DNA of 64,000 nt, taken from assembly GCF_016907365.1 (NCBI RefSeq), contig NZ_JAFBBV010000001.1, forward strand, positions 3,410,001 through 3,474,000, written 5' to 3'. Below, piece after piece: positions 45,423-53,077 of the stretch. This DNA comes from Oerskovia paurometabola (GTDB lineage: Bacteria; Actinomycetota; Actinomycetes; Actinomycetales; Cellulomonadaceae). Both the position numbers and the translations under genes were made by a program. Each line of letters opens with the position of its first letter. Position 1 is the stretch's first letter. A model generated the notes under the pieces. That model saw only the letters and a program-made list of their open reading frames with translations. It searched no databases and was not told where the DNA came from.

Positions 45423-45617
45423 CGTGTCCTCGTCTTCCGTCCGTCCCGTTCAGCCGTGAACGGGTGCTCCTCGTCGAGCGCGGCGACCCGGGTGGGTGTG
45501 CCGCTGGACTCCCGATCCGTGGGATCCGGCGTCTGGGGATCAACGTAATCACTCGACAGCAATCACGCAAGAACTCGACAGGAGCGTTATGAAAACGCGA
45601 CCTTCGCCGGTGGACCC
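45423..45617. promoter_or_regulatory. promoter region of the GH13/ABC operon with ACTCGACAG direct repeats
   Basis: Upstream of the GH13 start the 9-mer ACTCGACAG occurs at 45551-45559 and 45573-45581, exactly 22 bases apart, and AATCAC occurs at 45547-45552 and 45561-45566. CGTTATGAAAACG at 45585-45597 is a weak inverted repeat. The spacing of two helical turns suggests a bound dimer. The remainder of the 360-base gap up to 45782 holds repeat R2 and a terminator. Confidence 0.5.
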
Positions 45618-45622
45618 CTCGC

Positions 45623-45680
45623 TGTGTGCGGAGTAGTTGCTCCCGTGAAGGCGCGGGCGGTGCAACTAGTCCGCACTCGA
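45623..45680. repeat. dispersed hairpin repeat, copy R2
   Basis: Arms GTGCGGAGTAGTTGC (45626-45640) and GCAACTAGTCCGCAC (45662-45676) pair at 14 of 15 positions around a 21-base loop. Same family as R1, R3 and R4 but the most diverged. It sits between the LacI gene and the GH13 operon promoter. Confidence 0.85.
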
Positions 45681-45726
45681 CGGCTGGCGGGGGCCGGGGC
45701 GGACGGGGGCAGACGCGGGCAGCACG

Positions 45727-45764
45727 GAGGGCGCCGCCCCGGGATCCCCCGGGACGGCGCCCTC
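45727..45764 (-). terminator. hairpin terminator of the LacI regulator gene
   Basis: 17-bp stem with one mismatch (45727-45743 and 45748-45764) and a 4-base loop, 19 bases after the stop codon of the minus-strand regulator gene. Confidence 0.82.
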
Positions 45765-45782
45765 GTCGGCGGCGGCGCGTGG

Positions 45783-46802
45783 CTAGTCGGTCGCGGCGCT
45801 CCGCAACGGCGCGGTCGAGCCGCGCACCACGAGCTCGGGCTCGAACAGCAGCTCGTCGCGCGACACGTCGGCTCCCGCGATCATGCTCGCGAGCAGGTCG
45901 ACGGCCGCACGCCCCATGGGCTCGATGGGCTGGCGGACGGTCGTGAGCGCGGGATCGGTCGAGTTCATGAGCGCCGAGTCGTCGTAGCCCACGACCGAGA
46001 CGTCGGTCGGCACCTGCTTGCCGGCCCGGCGCACGGCCCGGATCGCGCCGAGCGCAAGGGGGTCGCTCGCGCACACGATCGCCGTGGCCCCGGCGTCGAG
46101 GAGCCTTACCGAGGCGGCCTGGCCGCTCTCGAGCGAGTACTGGCTGTGCTGGACGAGCGCGGGGTCGATGGTCACGCCGTGGCGGGCCGCGAGCGCGTGG
46201 GCCGCGGCGAGCTTGCGCTCGGACGGGATGTGGTCCGTGGGACCGAGCAGCAGCCCGATCCGGCGGTGCCCCAGCGACAGCAGGTGCCCGAGCGCCTGGT
46301 TCATGGCGACGACGTCGTCGCACGAGACCCGCGGGAAGTCGAGCGACTCGATCGAGGCGTTCATGAGGACCACGGGCAGGTTGCGCTCGGCGAGGCGCCG
46401 GTACGGCTCGTGGTCCGCCTCGCGCTGGGCGTAGAACCCGCCCGCGAAGAGCACGCCCGAGACCTGCTGGCCGAGGAGCAGGTCGATGTACTCGGACTCG
46501 GTGATGCCGCCCGCGGTGCGTGTGCAGAGCACGGGCGTGAACCCCTGCTGCGCGAGCGCCCCGCCGATGACCTCGGCGAACGCCGGGAAGATGGGGTTGG
46601 CGAGCTCGGGGAGCACGAGGCCGACGAGCCGTCCGCGCTCACCGCGCAGCTTGGTGGGGCGCTCGTACCCGAGCACGTCGAGGGCCGTGAGGACGGAGTC
46701 GCGCGTCGCCTGGGAGACCCCGGGCTTGCCGTTGAGCACGCGGCTGACCGTGGCCTCGCTGACACCGACCTTCTTGGCCACCTCGGCAAGTCGTCTGGAC
46801 AT
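45783..46802 (-). CDS. LacI-family regulator of the alpha-glucoside operon (MalR-like)
   Basis: 339 residues. Helix-turn-helix RRLAEVAKKVGVSEATVSRV at about 3-23, hinge helix ending LDVLGYERP, then a periplasmic-binding-like effector domain with IGLLLG, CASDPLALGAIRA and VSVVGYDDSALMNS. Directly upstream of the GH13/ABC operon on the same strand, so it is the likely repressor, with maltose or a relative as inducer. ATG 46802 follows a TATAGT box (complement of 46810-46815) by seven bases, a leaderless start. Palindromes CGCAAG-N3-CTTGCG and GCGCAAGCG-N9-CGCTTGCGC overlap the -35 region, suggesting autoregulation. Confidence 0.9.
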   Translation of the reverse strand: MSRRLAEVAKKVGVSEATVSRVLNGKPGVSQATRDSVLTALDVLGYERPTKLRGERGRLVGLVLPELANPIFPAFAEVIGGALAQQGFTPVLCTRTAGGITESEYIDLLLGQQVSGVLFAGGFYAQREADHEPYRRLAERNLPVVLMNASIESLDFPRVSCDDVVAMNQALGHLLSLGHRRIGLLLGPTDHIPSERKLAAAHALAARHGVTIDPALVQHSQYSLESGQAASVRLLDAGATAIVCASDPLALGAIRAVRRAGKQVPTDVSVVGYDDSALMNSTDPALTTVRQPIEPMGRAAVDLLASMIAGADVSRDELLFEPELVVRGSTAPLRSAATD

Positions 46803-46821
46803 GCTGCTGACTATACGCAGA

Positions 46822-46848
46822 GCGCAAGCGGCTTGCGTTCGCTTGCGC
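46822..46848. promoter_or_regulatory. overlapping LacI-type operators in front of the regulator gene
   Basis: GCGCAAGCG (46822-46830) and CGCTTGCGC (46840-46848) are perfect inverted repeats. Within them CGCAAGCGGCTTGCG (46823-46837) is a second palindrome. They sit 7-33 bases upstream of the TATAGT -10 box of the minus-strand regulator gene. CTTGCGCAAG-like sites are typical of MalR-type repressors. Confidence 0.75.
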
Positions 46849-46903
46849 AACCTTGAGCGGCCCGTCGGCGCTCGTCAGGCTCCCGCCCGCCCCGTCGGCA
46901 GAC

Positions 46904-46942
46904 CGTCAGCACCGGCGGCCCGTCAGCACCGGCGGCCCGTCA
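46904..46942. repeat. 17-bp tandem repeat at the end of the ACT-domain gene
   Basis: CGTCAGCACCGGCGGCC occurs at 46904-46920 and 46921-46937, followed by a partial third copy CGTCA. The third copy contains the stop codon of the minus-strand ACT-domain gene (46940-46942). Confidence 0.85.
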
Positions 46943-47305
46943 GCGTCCCCGCGTGACGGTGTGCCCCGCGTCGGTGAGCACGTCCGCGGCGGACTCGACC
47001 GAGTCCTCGGGGACCAGCACCAGGTCCGCGTGGAACGTCGACGCGACGAAGACCGCGATCCCCGCCTCGGCGAGCGGGCCCACGATCGCCGCGAGCATGC
47101 CGGGCTTGCCGAGTCCGTGGGGGTCGCCGTAGAACCCGGCCCACCGGTCGCCGCCCCCGCCGAAGGGCGAGGCCTCGCGCAGGACGGTCAGTCCCTCGGG
47201 TGCGCGGACGAGCGCGACCCACTCGTCGTCGTCGGGGAAGGACGAGTGGGGCTCGTGCGCGAGCGTGAAGAACGAGTCGAGGAGGCGGAGCTTCTGCGCG
47301 GACAT
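46940..47305 (-). CDS. ACT-domain-containing protein (ACT_7/CASTOR type)
   Basis: 121 residues, probably two ACT-like halves: an N-terminal region with EWVALVRAPEGLTVL and a C-terminal half GMLAAIVGPLAEAGIAVFVAS, then DLVLVPEDSVESAADVL. Such proteins bind amino acids or similar ligands. This short form has no known role. ATG 47305 follows TAGGCT (complement of 47313-47318) by seven bases, so the message is leaderless. It is divergent from the GH20/D-amino-acid operon and could report amino-acid supply to it, which is speculation from position. Confidence 0.82.
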   Translation of the reverse strand: MSAQKLRLLDSFFTLAHEPHSSFPDDDEWVALVRAPEGLTVLREASPFGGGGDRWAGFYGDPHGLGKPGMLAAIVGPLAEAGIAVFVASTFHADLVLVPEDSVESAADVLTDAGHTVTRGR

Positions 47306-47354
47306 GCCCGCGAGCCTAGGCCGCGCCACCGACACCTGGATCGCCCCCGAGAAG

Positions 47355-47373
47355 TGTCGTGCAGTGCACAACA
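47355..47373. promoter_or_regulatory. operator-like palindrome upstream of the GH20 operon
   Basis: TGTCGTGCA-G-TGCACAACA, arms matching at 8 of 9 positions. It lies in the 119-base gap between the divergent ACT-domain and GH20 genes, about 40 bases upstream of the TAGGCT -10 box. The IclR-family protein encoded inside the operon is the first candidate to bind it. Confidence 0.6.
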
Positions 47374-47412
47374 ACCCCAGTGCGCGGCACACCTCGAGCG
47401 CCGAGCCGTGGT

Positions 47413-47418
47413 TAGGCT
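47413..47418 (+). promoter_or_regulatory. -10 box of the leaderless GH20 operon transcript
   Basis: TAGGCT, six bases before GTG 47425, with no ribosome site between. Matches the leaderless pattern found at several other genes here. Confidence 0.55.
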
Positions 47419-47424
47419 CGACGC

Positions 47425-49182
47425 GTGAGCGCCCCCACCCCCACACCCGGGCTCCTGCCCGCACCCGTGAGCCTGCAGCCTGCCGCCGGCTCTTTCCCGC
47501 TGACGGACGGCACGCCGGTCCGCACGGACCCCGCCCTGGCCGCCGCCGCGCGCTGGTGGCGCCGGGTCACCGAGGACGCGTTCGGCCTCGAGCTGCCGTT
47601 CGGTCCCGTCACGGCCGAGGACCAGCCCGACGGCATCGCTCCCACGGGCGTGACCCTCGCCCTCGACGCGTCGCGGCCCGCGGGCGGCTACCGCCTCGAG
47701 ATCACCCCGCAGGCCGTGCTGCTCACGGCCGCCGACGCGGCCGGCGCCCACGCGGGCGTCCAGACGCTGCGCCAGCTCGCGGGACCGCAGGCGTACCGCA
47801 CGGCGCCGGTCGCCGCGCCGGTCCCCGGTGTCCCCGCGGACGCCGTCCGGCTGCCCGCCCTCACGATCGAGGACCACCCGCGCTTCGGCTGGCGAGGCGT
47901 GCTGCTCGACGTCGCCCGGCACTTCCTACCCAAGCGCGAGGTGCTGCGGTTCGTCGACCTCGCGGCGGCGCACAAGCTCAACGTCCTCCAGCTCCACCTC
48001 ACGGACGACCAGGGCTGGCGCATGCAGGTCCACCGCTACCCGCTCCTCACCGAGGTGGGCGGCTGGCGCACCGAGTCGAACGTCGGGACGTGGCGTACGG
48101 GCGTCTTCGACGGTCGCCCGCACGGCGGCTTCTACTCCCAGGACGACCTGCGCGAGATCGTCGCCTACGCGCGCGAGCGGGGCGTCGTCGTCGTGCCGGA
48201 GATCGACGCGCCCGGGCACGTCGAGGCGGCCGTCGCGGCCTACCCGTTCCTCGGGACCCGCAAGGCGCCGCACACGGTGCGCACCACGTGGGGCGTGAGC
48301 ACCGAGGTCCTCGATCCCTCGGACGAGGCGCTCGAGTTCTTCAAGCACGTGCTGGACGAGGTCCTCGACGTCTTCGACTCCCCCTGGGTCGCGATCGGCG
48401 GCGACGAGGTCCCCACGACGCTGTGGCGCGAGAACCCCGCGATCGTGACCCTCGCCGAGGAGCGCGGCCTCGCGGACGTCGCCGACCTCGCGGGCTGGTT
48501 CCTGGCCCGCCTGAGCGAGCACGTCACGGCCCGGGGCCGTCGTGCGGTCGTGTGGGACGAGGGCTTCGGCGCGCAGCTCCCGCGCGACGTCGTCGTGACC
48601 GCGTGGCGCGGCTTCACGGTCGGCGCAGACGCCCTCGAGGCGGGCAACGACGTCGTCATGGCCCCCGAGCAGGTCGTCTACCTGGACCACCGTGCGGGCG
48701 ACGGCGAGGACGAGCCCGTGCCCGTCGGCTTCCTGCGCACGGTCGAGGACGTGTACGCGTTCGACCCGTTCCCGCCCGAGGTCCTCGCGCAGTACCCGGG
48801 CCTCGACTCCGCGCCCGGCCGCCTGCTGGGCGCGCAGGCCGAGGTCTGGTCCGAGCACCTCGACTCCCCGCGCCGCGTCGACTACGCGGCGTTCCCGCGC
48901 CTCGCGGCGTTCGCGGAGGTCGTCTGGAGCCCGACGGCGGAGCGCACCCCGGGCGGGTCGTCCTCGGCCGAGTTCCTCGCGCGGCTCGAGCACGACCACC
49001 TGCCGCGCCTCGACGCGGCAGGGGTCGAGTACCGCCCGCTCGACGGGCCGAGGCCCTGGCAGCAGCGTCCGGGCGTGCACGGCTTCCTGCGCCACCTCGA
49101 CCAGGAGATGGCGGCGGGCGGCTGGGCGGGCGTCGGCGGCTGGGTCGAGGGACGCGACGAGCACTCGGAGGGACAGGCATGA
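47425..49182 (+). CDS. GH20 beta-N-acetylhexosaminidase
   Basis: 585 residues without signal peptide, so probably cytoplasmic. An N-terminal GH20b domain (about 10-145) is followed by the catalytic barrel starting HPRFGWRGVLLDVARHFLP. It includes LHLTDDQGWRM, VPEIDAPGHVEAA, the catalytic pair Asp327-Glu328 in AIGGDEVPT, and GAQAEVWSEHL. It removes terminal GlcNAc or GalNAc from oligosaccharides such as chitobiose or cell-wall fragments. First gene of a five-gene overlapping operon. GTG 47425 follows a leaderless -10 box. Its stop overlaps the next start as ATGA. Confidence 0.94.
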   Translation: MSAPTPTPGLLPAPVSLQPAAGSFPLTDGTPVRTDPALAAAARWWRRVTEDAFGLELPFGPVTAEDQPDGIAPTGVTLALDASRPAGGYRLEITPQAVLLTAADAAGAHAGVQTLRQLAGPQAYRTAPVAAPVPGVPADAVRLPALTIEDHPRFGWRGVLLDVARHFLPKREVLRFVDLAAAHKLNVLQLHLTDDQGWRMQVHRYPLLTEVGGWRTESNVGTWRTGVFDGRPHGGFYSQDDLREIVAYARERGVVVVPEIDAPGHVEAAVAAYPFLGTRKAPHTVRTTWGVSTEVLDPSDEALEFFKHVLDEVLDVFDSPWVAIGGDEVPTTLWRENPAIVTLAEERGLADVADLAGWFLARLSEHVTARGRRAVVWDEGFGAQLPRDVVVTAWRGFTVGADALEAGNDVVMAPEQVVYLDHRAGDGEDEPVPVGFLRTVEDVYAFDPFPPEVLAQYPGLDSAPGRLLGAQAEVWSEHLDSPRRVDYAAFPRLAAFAEVVWSPTAERTPGGSSSAEFLARLEHDHLPRLDAAGVEYRPLDGPRPWQQRPGVHGFLRHLDQEMAAGGWAGVGGWVEGRDEHSEGQA

Positions 49183-50792
49183 GCACCACGGAGCAGCCGG
49201 TGACGCTCGTCGTCCGCGGCGCACGGCTCACCACCCCGGAGGGGTTGTCGGAGCCCGTCGACCTGCTGGTCGCGGGCGACACGATCGACGACGTCGTCCC
49301 CGCGAGCACCGTGCCCGTCCCCGCGGGGGCGCACGTGGTCGAGGCGGCGGGGCGCATCGCGTTCCCCGGCTTCATCGACTCCCACGTGCACGGCGAGGCC
49401 GCGGTCCTGGACCCTGACGTGCAGCTCGCGATGCTGCGCCAGGGCGTCACGAGCATCGTCGTCGGGCAGGACGGCGTCTCCTACGCCCCCTCCGCGCCGC
49501 TGCCCGTCCCGGACGGGGCCCCCGACGCGCACACCTGGGCCACGGGCTACTTCAGCGCGATCAACGGCGAGCACCCCACGTTCCGGGGCGGCTCGGTCGC
49601 GGACCTGCTCGCGACCTACGACGGCACCACGCCGCTCAACGTCGCCTACCTCGTGCCGCACGGCACGCTGCGCTACGGCGTGCTGGGTGGCGCGGCCCGC
49701 CCCGCGACGCCCGAGGAGACCGATCGCATGGTCGCGCTCCTGCGCGAGGCGCTCGACGACGGTGCGTGCGGCATGTCCACGGGCCTCGAGTACGCCCCGG
49801 CCTCGAACGCGACCGACGACGAGCTCGTCGCCCTGGCCCGCGTCCTCGCCGAGCGCGACCTGCCGCACGTGAGCCACATGCGCGGCTACGAGGACAAGGC
49901 CGGGACCGCGATGGCCGAGCTCGTCAGGGTCGCCCGGGCGTCGGGCGTCGCGACCCACGTCTCGCACTACCACGGCCCCGCGGCCGAGCTCGTGGGCTAC
50001 GTCGAGGACGCGCACGCGGCCGGTCTCGACGTCACGTTCGACTCCTACCCGTACCTGCGCGGCGCCTCGATCCTGTCGATGGTCTCGCTGCCCACGTGGC
50101 TGCCCATCGCGGACCCGGACGCCACGGTCGCGATGCTCCAGGACCCCGACGTCGTCGCTCGCCTCCAGGCCGAGCACTTCCCCGGGCTCGCCGACCTCTG
50201 GGAGCGCGTGACCATGGCCGCCGTCCCCGGCGAGCTGCGGTGGAGCGAGGGCATGGCCCTGCTCGACGTCGCCGACCGGCTCGGCCTCGACCCCGTCGAG
50301 ACGACGCTGCGCATCCTCGTCTCGACGCACCTGCGCGCGGGCTGCGTGTTCGCCCAGCCGCCGACCAACTCCCCCGAGTCCGTCCGCACCCTGCTGCGCC
50401 ACCCCGCCCAGATGGGCGGGTCCGACGCCATCTACCAGGGCGGACGGCCCCACCCGCGCGGCTGGGGCGCGTTCGCGCGCTTCCTCGCCGAGCACGTGCG
50501 CACGCTGGGCGACTGGACGTGGCACGACGCCGAGCGGCACCTGTCGACGGCCGCCGCCGAGCGCTTCGGGTTCACCGACCGGGGCCGCCTGGTGCCCGGC
50601 GCGCGCGCCGACGTCGTGCTGCTCGACCCCGAGACCGTGCAGGACGTCGCGACCTACGAGGACCCGCGCCGTCCCGCGACCGGGATCGACGACGTGCTCG
50701 TCGCCGGCGTCCCCGTGCTCGCGGGCGGCCTGCCCACCGGGGCCACCCCCGGGCGCGCGCTGCGACCGGCCGTCACGGCGGACCGCGCGTGA
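49179..50792 (+). CDS. N-acyl-D-amino-acid deacylase family amidohydrolase
   Basis: 537 residues, amidohydrolase fold. Metal ligands His69 and His71 in FIDSHVHGE, further histidines in HVSHMRGYE and THVSHYHG, and Asp in GGSDAIYQGGRPHPR. D-aminoacylases normally have GNCG after the first barrel strands, with a zinc-binding Cys. Here it is VVGQDGVSYAP, with Asp98 in that place. The predicted reaction is hydrolysis of N-acyl-D-amino acids or a D-residue amide, but the changed residue makes the exact substrate uncertain. ATG 49179 overlaps the GH20 stop, and its stop overlaps the IclR start as GTGA. Confidence 0.88.
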   Translation: MSTTEQPVTLVVRGARLTTPEGLSEPVDLLVAGDTIDDVVPASTVPVPAGAHVVEAAGRIAFPGFIDSHVHGEAAVLDPDVQLAMLRQGVTSIVVGQDGVSYAPSAPLPVPDGAPDAHTWATGYFSAINGEHPTFRGGSVADLLATYDGTTPLNVAYLVPHGTLRYGVLGGAARPATPEETDRMVALLREALDDGACGMSTGLEYAPASNATDDELVALARVLAERDLPHVSHMRGYEDKAGTAMAELVRVARASGVATHVSHYHGPAAELVGYVEDAHAAGLDVTFDSYPYLRGASILSMVSLPTWLPIADPDATVAMLQDPDVVARLQAEHFPGLADLWERVTMAAVPGELRWSEGMALLDVADRLGLDPVETTLRILVSTHLRAGCVFAQPPTNSPESVRTLLRHPAQMGGSDAIYQGGRPHPRGWGAFARFLAEHVRTLGDWTWHDAERHLSTAAAERFGFTDRGRLVPGARADVVLLDPETVQDVATYEDPRRPATGIDDVLVAGVPVLAGGLPTGATPGRALRPAVTADRA

Positions 50793-51634
50793 CGGCCGGC
50801 CCGCGGGCCACCGCGACCACCGCCGCCGCGACCGCCGACACCGCGAGCAGGAACTCGTCCCAGTCGCTGCGGCGAGCGCTCGGGATCCTCGACGCGCTGC
50901 GTCACGACGCGGCGCGCGGCCTGAGCCTCGTCGAGCTCGCGGACGTCCTCGGGACGCACAAGAGCACGGTCTCGCGCCTGCTCGCCCCGCTCGTCGAGGT
51001 CCATCTCGTCCGGCGCACCCCGACCGGGCGCTTCGTGCTCGGCGCCGGGACGCTCCGGCTCGGCCAGGCATACCTCGAAGGGCTCGACCTGCGCACGGTC
51101 GCCGAACCGCACCTCGCGGCGCTCATGCGCGCCTCGGGGGCCACGTGCCACCTCGTCGTGCACGACGGCCTCGACGTCGTCTACATCGACAAGAAGGAGA
51201 ACACCGCGGTCGTGCGGATGGCCTCGCGCATCGGACGGCGCATGCCGCTGTACTGCACGGGCGTCGGCAAGGCGATCCTCGCGGCGAGCGACGCCGACCT
51301 CCTCGACGCCGTCCTCGAGCACCCCATGCCCGCCGTCACGTCCCGTACCGTCACCGACCCCGACCACCTGCGGGCCGAGATCCGCACGGTCGCCCAGCGC
51401 GGCTACGCGATCGACGACCGCGAGAACGAGGCCGAGGTGCGCTGCGTCGCGGCCGCCGTCGTCGACCACACGGAGACCGCGATCGGCGCGCTCTCCGTCT
51501 CCGCCCTCGCCTCGCACATGCCGCCCGCAAGGGTGCGCGAGCTGGGCCCCCTCGTCGTGCAGGCCGCCCGCGCGGTCTCCGCCGGGATGGGCTCCGTGCG
51601 CTGCGGCTACGAACCCACCGGGAGGAACGCATGA
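50789..51634 (+). CDS. IclR-family transcriptional regulator
   Basis: 281 residues. The first 25 residues are Thr/Ala-rich. A winged helix (about 28-85) contains RRALGILDAL and LADVLGTHKSTVSRLLAPL, and an IclR effector domain (about 100-270) contains RMPLYCTGVGKAILA, YAIDDRENEAEVRCVAA and IGALSVSA. It is encoded inside the operon, overlapping genes on both sides (GTGA at its start, ATGA at its end). This makes it the obvious local regulator, and the palindrome at 47355-47373 is a candidate binding site. The inducer is probably a D-amino acid or a deacylation product. Confidence 0.92.
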   Translation: MTAGPRATATTAAATADTASRNSSQSLRRALGILDALRHDAARGLSLVELADVLGTHKSTVSRLLAPLVEVHLVRRTPTGRFVLGAGTLRLGQAYLEGLDLRTVAEPHLAALMRASGATCHLVVHDGLDVVYIDKKENTAVVRMASRIGRRMPLYCTGVGKAILAASDADLLDAVLEHPMPAVTSRTVTDPDHLRAEIRTVAQRGYAIDDRENEAEVRCVAAAVVDHTETAIGALSVSALASHMPPARVRELGPLVVQAARAVSAGMGSVRCGYEPTGRNA

Positions 51635-53031
51635 CCCACCCCACCCAGCCGTCCGGCCGCGCGAGCGTGCCGGGGGACCCGAGCCTCGTCGTCGGACCCG
51701 CGACCAAGGGCCTGCGGCTCGACGCCGAACGGACCGTCGCCGACGTCCTCGCGGACTCCCCGCGCATCACCGACGACGCCTTCTCCTGGCCGCTGCTGAC
51801 GCTCGACGACGCGGCGCTCGACCACAACGTCGCGCTCATGGCGCGACTGTGCGCCGAGCACGGCGTCGAGCACGCGCCGCACGTCAAGACCGCGATGTCC
51901 CGCTCGCTCTACGCGCGCCAGGCGCGCGCCGGGGCGTGGGGCGCGACCGTCGCGAACCCCGCCCAGCTCCGCGTCGTGCGCACGTGGGGGGTCGAGCGCG
52001 TGTTCCTCGCGAACGAGCTCATGGACCCGCGCGACATCGCGTGGCTGCGCCGCGAGCTCGAGGCCTCCGTCGCACCGGGCGGCACGCCGTTCGAGGCGTG
52101 GGTCTACGTCGACTCGATCGAGGGCGTCGGGCTCCTCACGCGCGGCTTCGCGGGGGCGCCCGCCGAGGTCGTCGCGGGGCTCGGCGTGCTCGTCGAGGTC
52201 GGCGTCCCGGGCGGTCGCACGGGCGTGCGCAGCACGGCGGACGCGCTGGGCCTGGCCCGCGCCGTGCGCGCCGTAGGCCTGCGCGTGCCGGGCGTCGCCG
52301 GGTACGAGGGGTCGGCCGCGGGCGGCACCACGCCCGAGGACCTCGCCAAGGTCACGGCCTACTGCCGGGGCCTGCGCGACGTCGCTGCCGCGTTCGTCCG
52401 CGAGGGACTCGTGCCCGACGACGAGCCCGTGGTCGTGACCGCGGGCGGCAGCTCGTTCCTCGACGTCGTGCTGGCCGAGCTCCCCGGCCCGCTCACGATC
52501 CCGGGCAGCGCCGGGACCGACGGACCGGACGGCTCCTCGGCCACGCGCGACGTGCGGGTCGTCGTGCGCTCGGGCGCGTACGTCACGCACGACCACGGCT
52601 TCTGCGCACGCATGGACCCCTGGGACCGCATCCCGGGCGGCGAGCCCATGCACGCGGCCGCCGTCGTGTGGGGGCAGGTGCTCTCGGTCCCCGAGCCCGG
52701 CCTCGTGCTGTGCGGCGTCGGGCGGCGCGACGTGTCCTACGACATCGACCTGCCCACGGCCCTGTGGCTGCGCACGCTCGACGAGAACGGGGACCTGCGC
52801 CCCGCGCACGACCTCGCGGGGGCCCGCGTCACCGGGCTCAACGACCAGCACCTGTACCTCGCCATCGACCCCACGCCCGCGGGCAGCGCCCCCGTCACGA
52901 CGCAGATCCGGCCCGGCGACGTCGTCGGGTTCGGGATCTCGCACCCGTGCACGCTGTTCGACAAGTGGCGCGTGGCGGCCGTCGTGGGCGACGACGACCA
53001 GGTCGTCGACGTCGTCGGCACCGAGTTCTGA
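51631..53031 (+). CDS. PLP-dependent D-serine dehydratase / D-threonine aldolase-like enzyme
   Basis: 466 residues, fold-type III alanine racemase-like. The PLP lysine is Lys86 in HVKTAMS, after a strand FSWPLLTLDDAALDHNV. The C-terminal domain ends with GISHPCTLFDKWR, where His438 and Cys440 form the HxC metal pair known from eukaryotic-type D-serine dehydratase. D-threonine aldolases have a related metal site. So the enzyme should act on a beta-hydroxy D-amino acid, giving pyruvate plus ammonia or an aldehyde plus glycine. ATG 51631 follows GGGAGGA by four bases and overlaps the IclR stop. Confidence 0.87.
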   Translation: MTHPTQPSGRASVPGDPSLVVGPATKGLRLDAERTVADVLADSPRITDDAFSWPLLTLDDAALDHNVALMARLCAEHGVEHAPHVKTAMSRSLYARQARAGAWGATVANPAQLRVVRTWGVERVFLANELMDPRDIAWLRRELEASVAPGGTPFEAWVYVDSIEGVGLLTRGFAGAPAEVVAGLGVLVEVGVPGGRTGVRSTADALGLARAVRAVGLRVPGVAGYEGSAAGGTTPEDLAKVTAYCRGLRDVAAAFVREGLVPDDEPVVVTAGGSSFLDVVLAELPGPLTIPGSAGTDGPDGSSATRDVRVVVRSGAYVTHDHGFCARMDPWDRIPGGEPMHAAAVVWGQVLSVPEPGLVLCGVGRRDVSYDIDLPTALWLRTLDENGDLRPAHDLAGARVTGLNDQHLYLAIDPTPAGSAPVTTQIRPGDVVGFGISHPCTLFDKWRVAAVVGDDDQVVDVVGTEF

Positions 53032-53077
53032 CACCGGTCCCCGGACCACCTGCACCATCCCGAGAGAAAGAGACACG

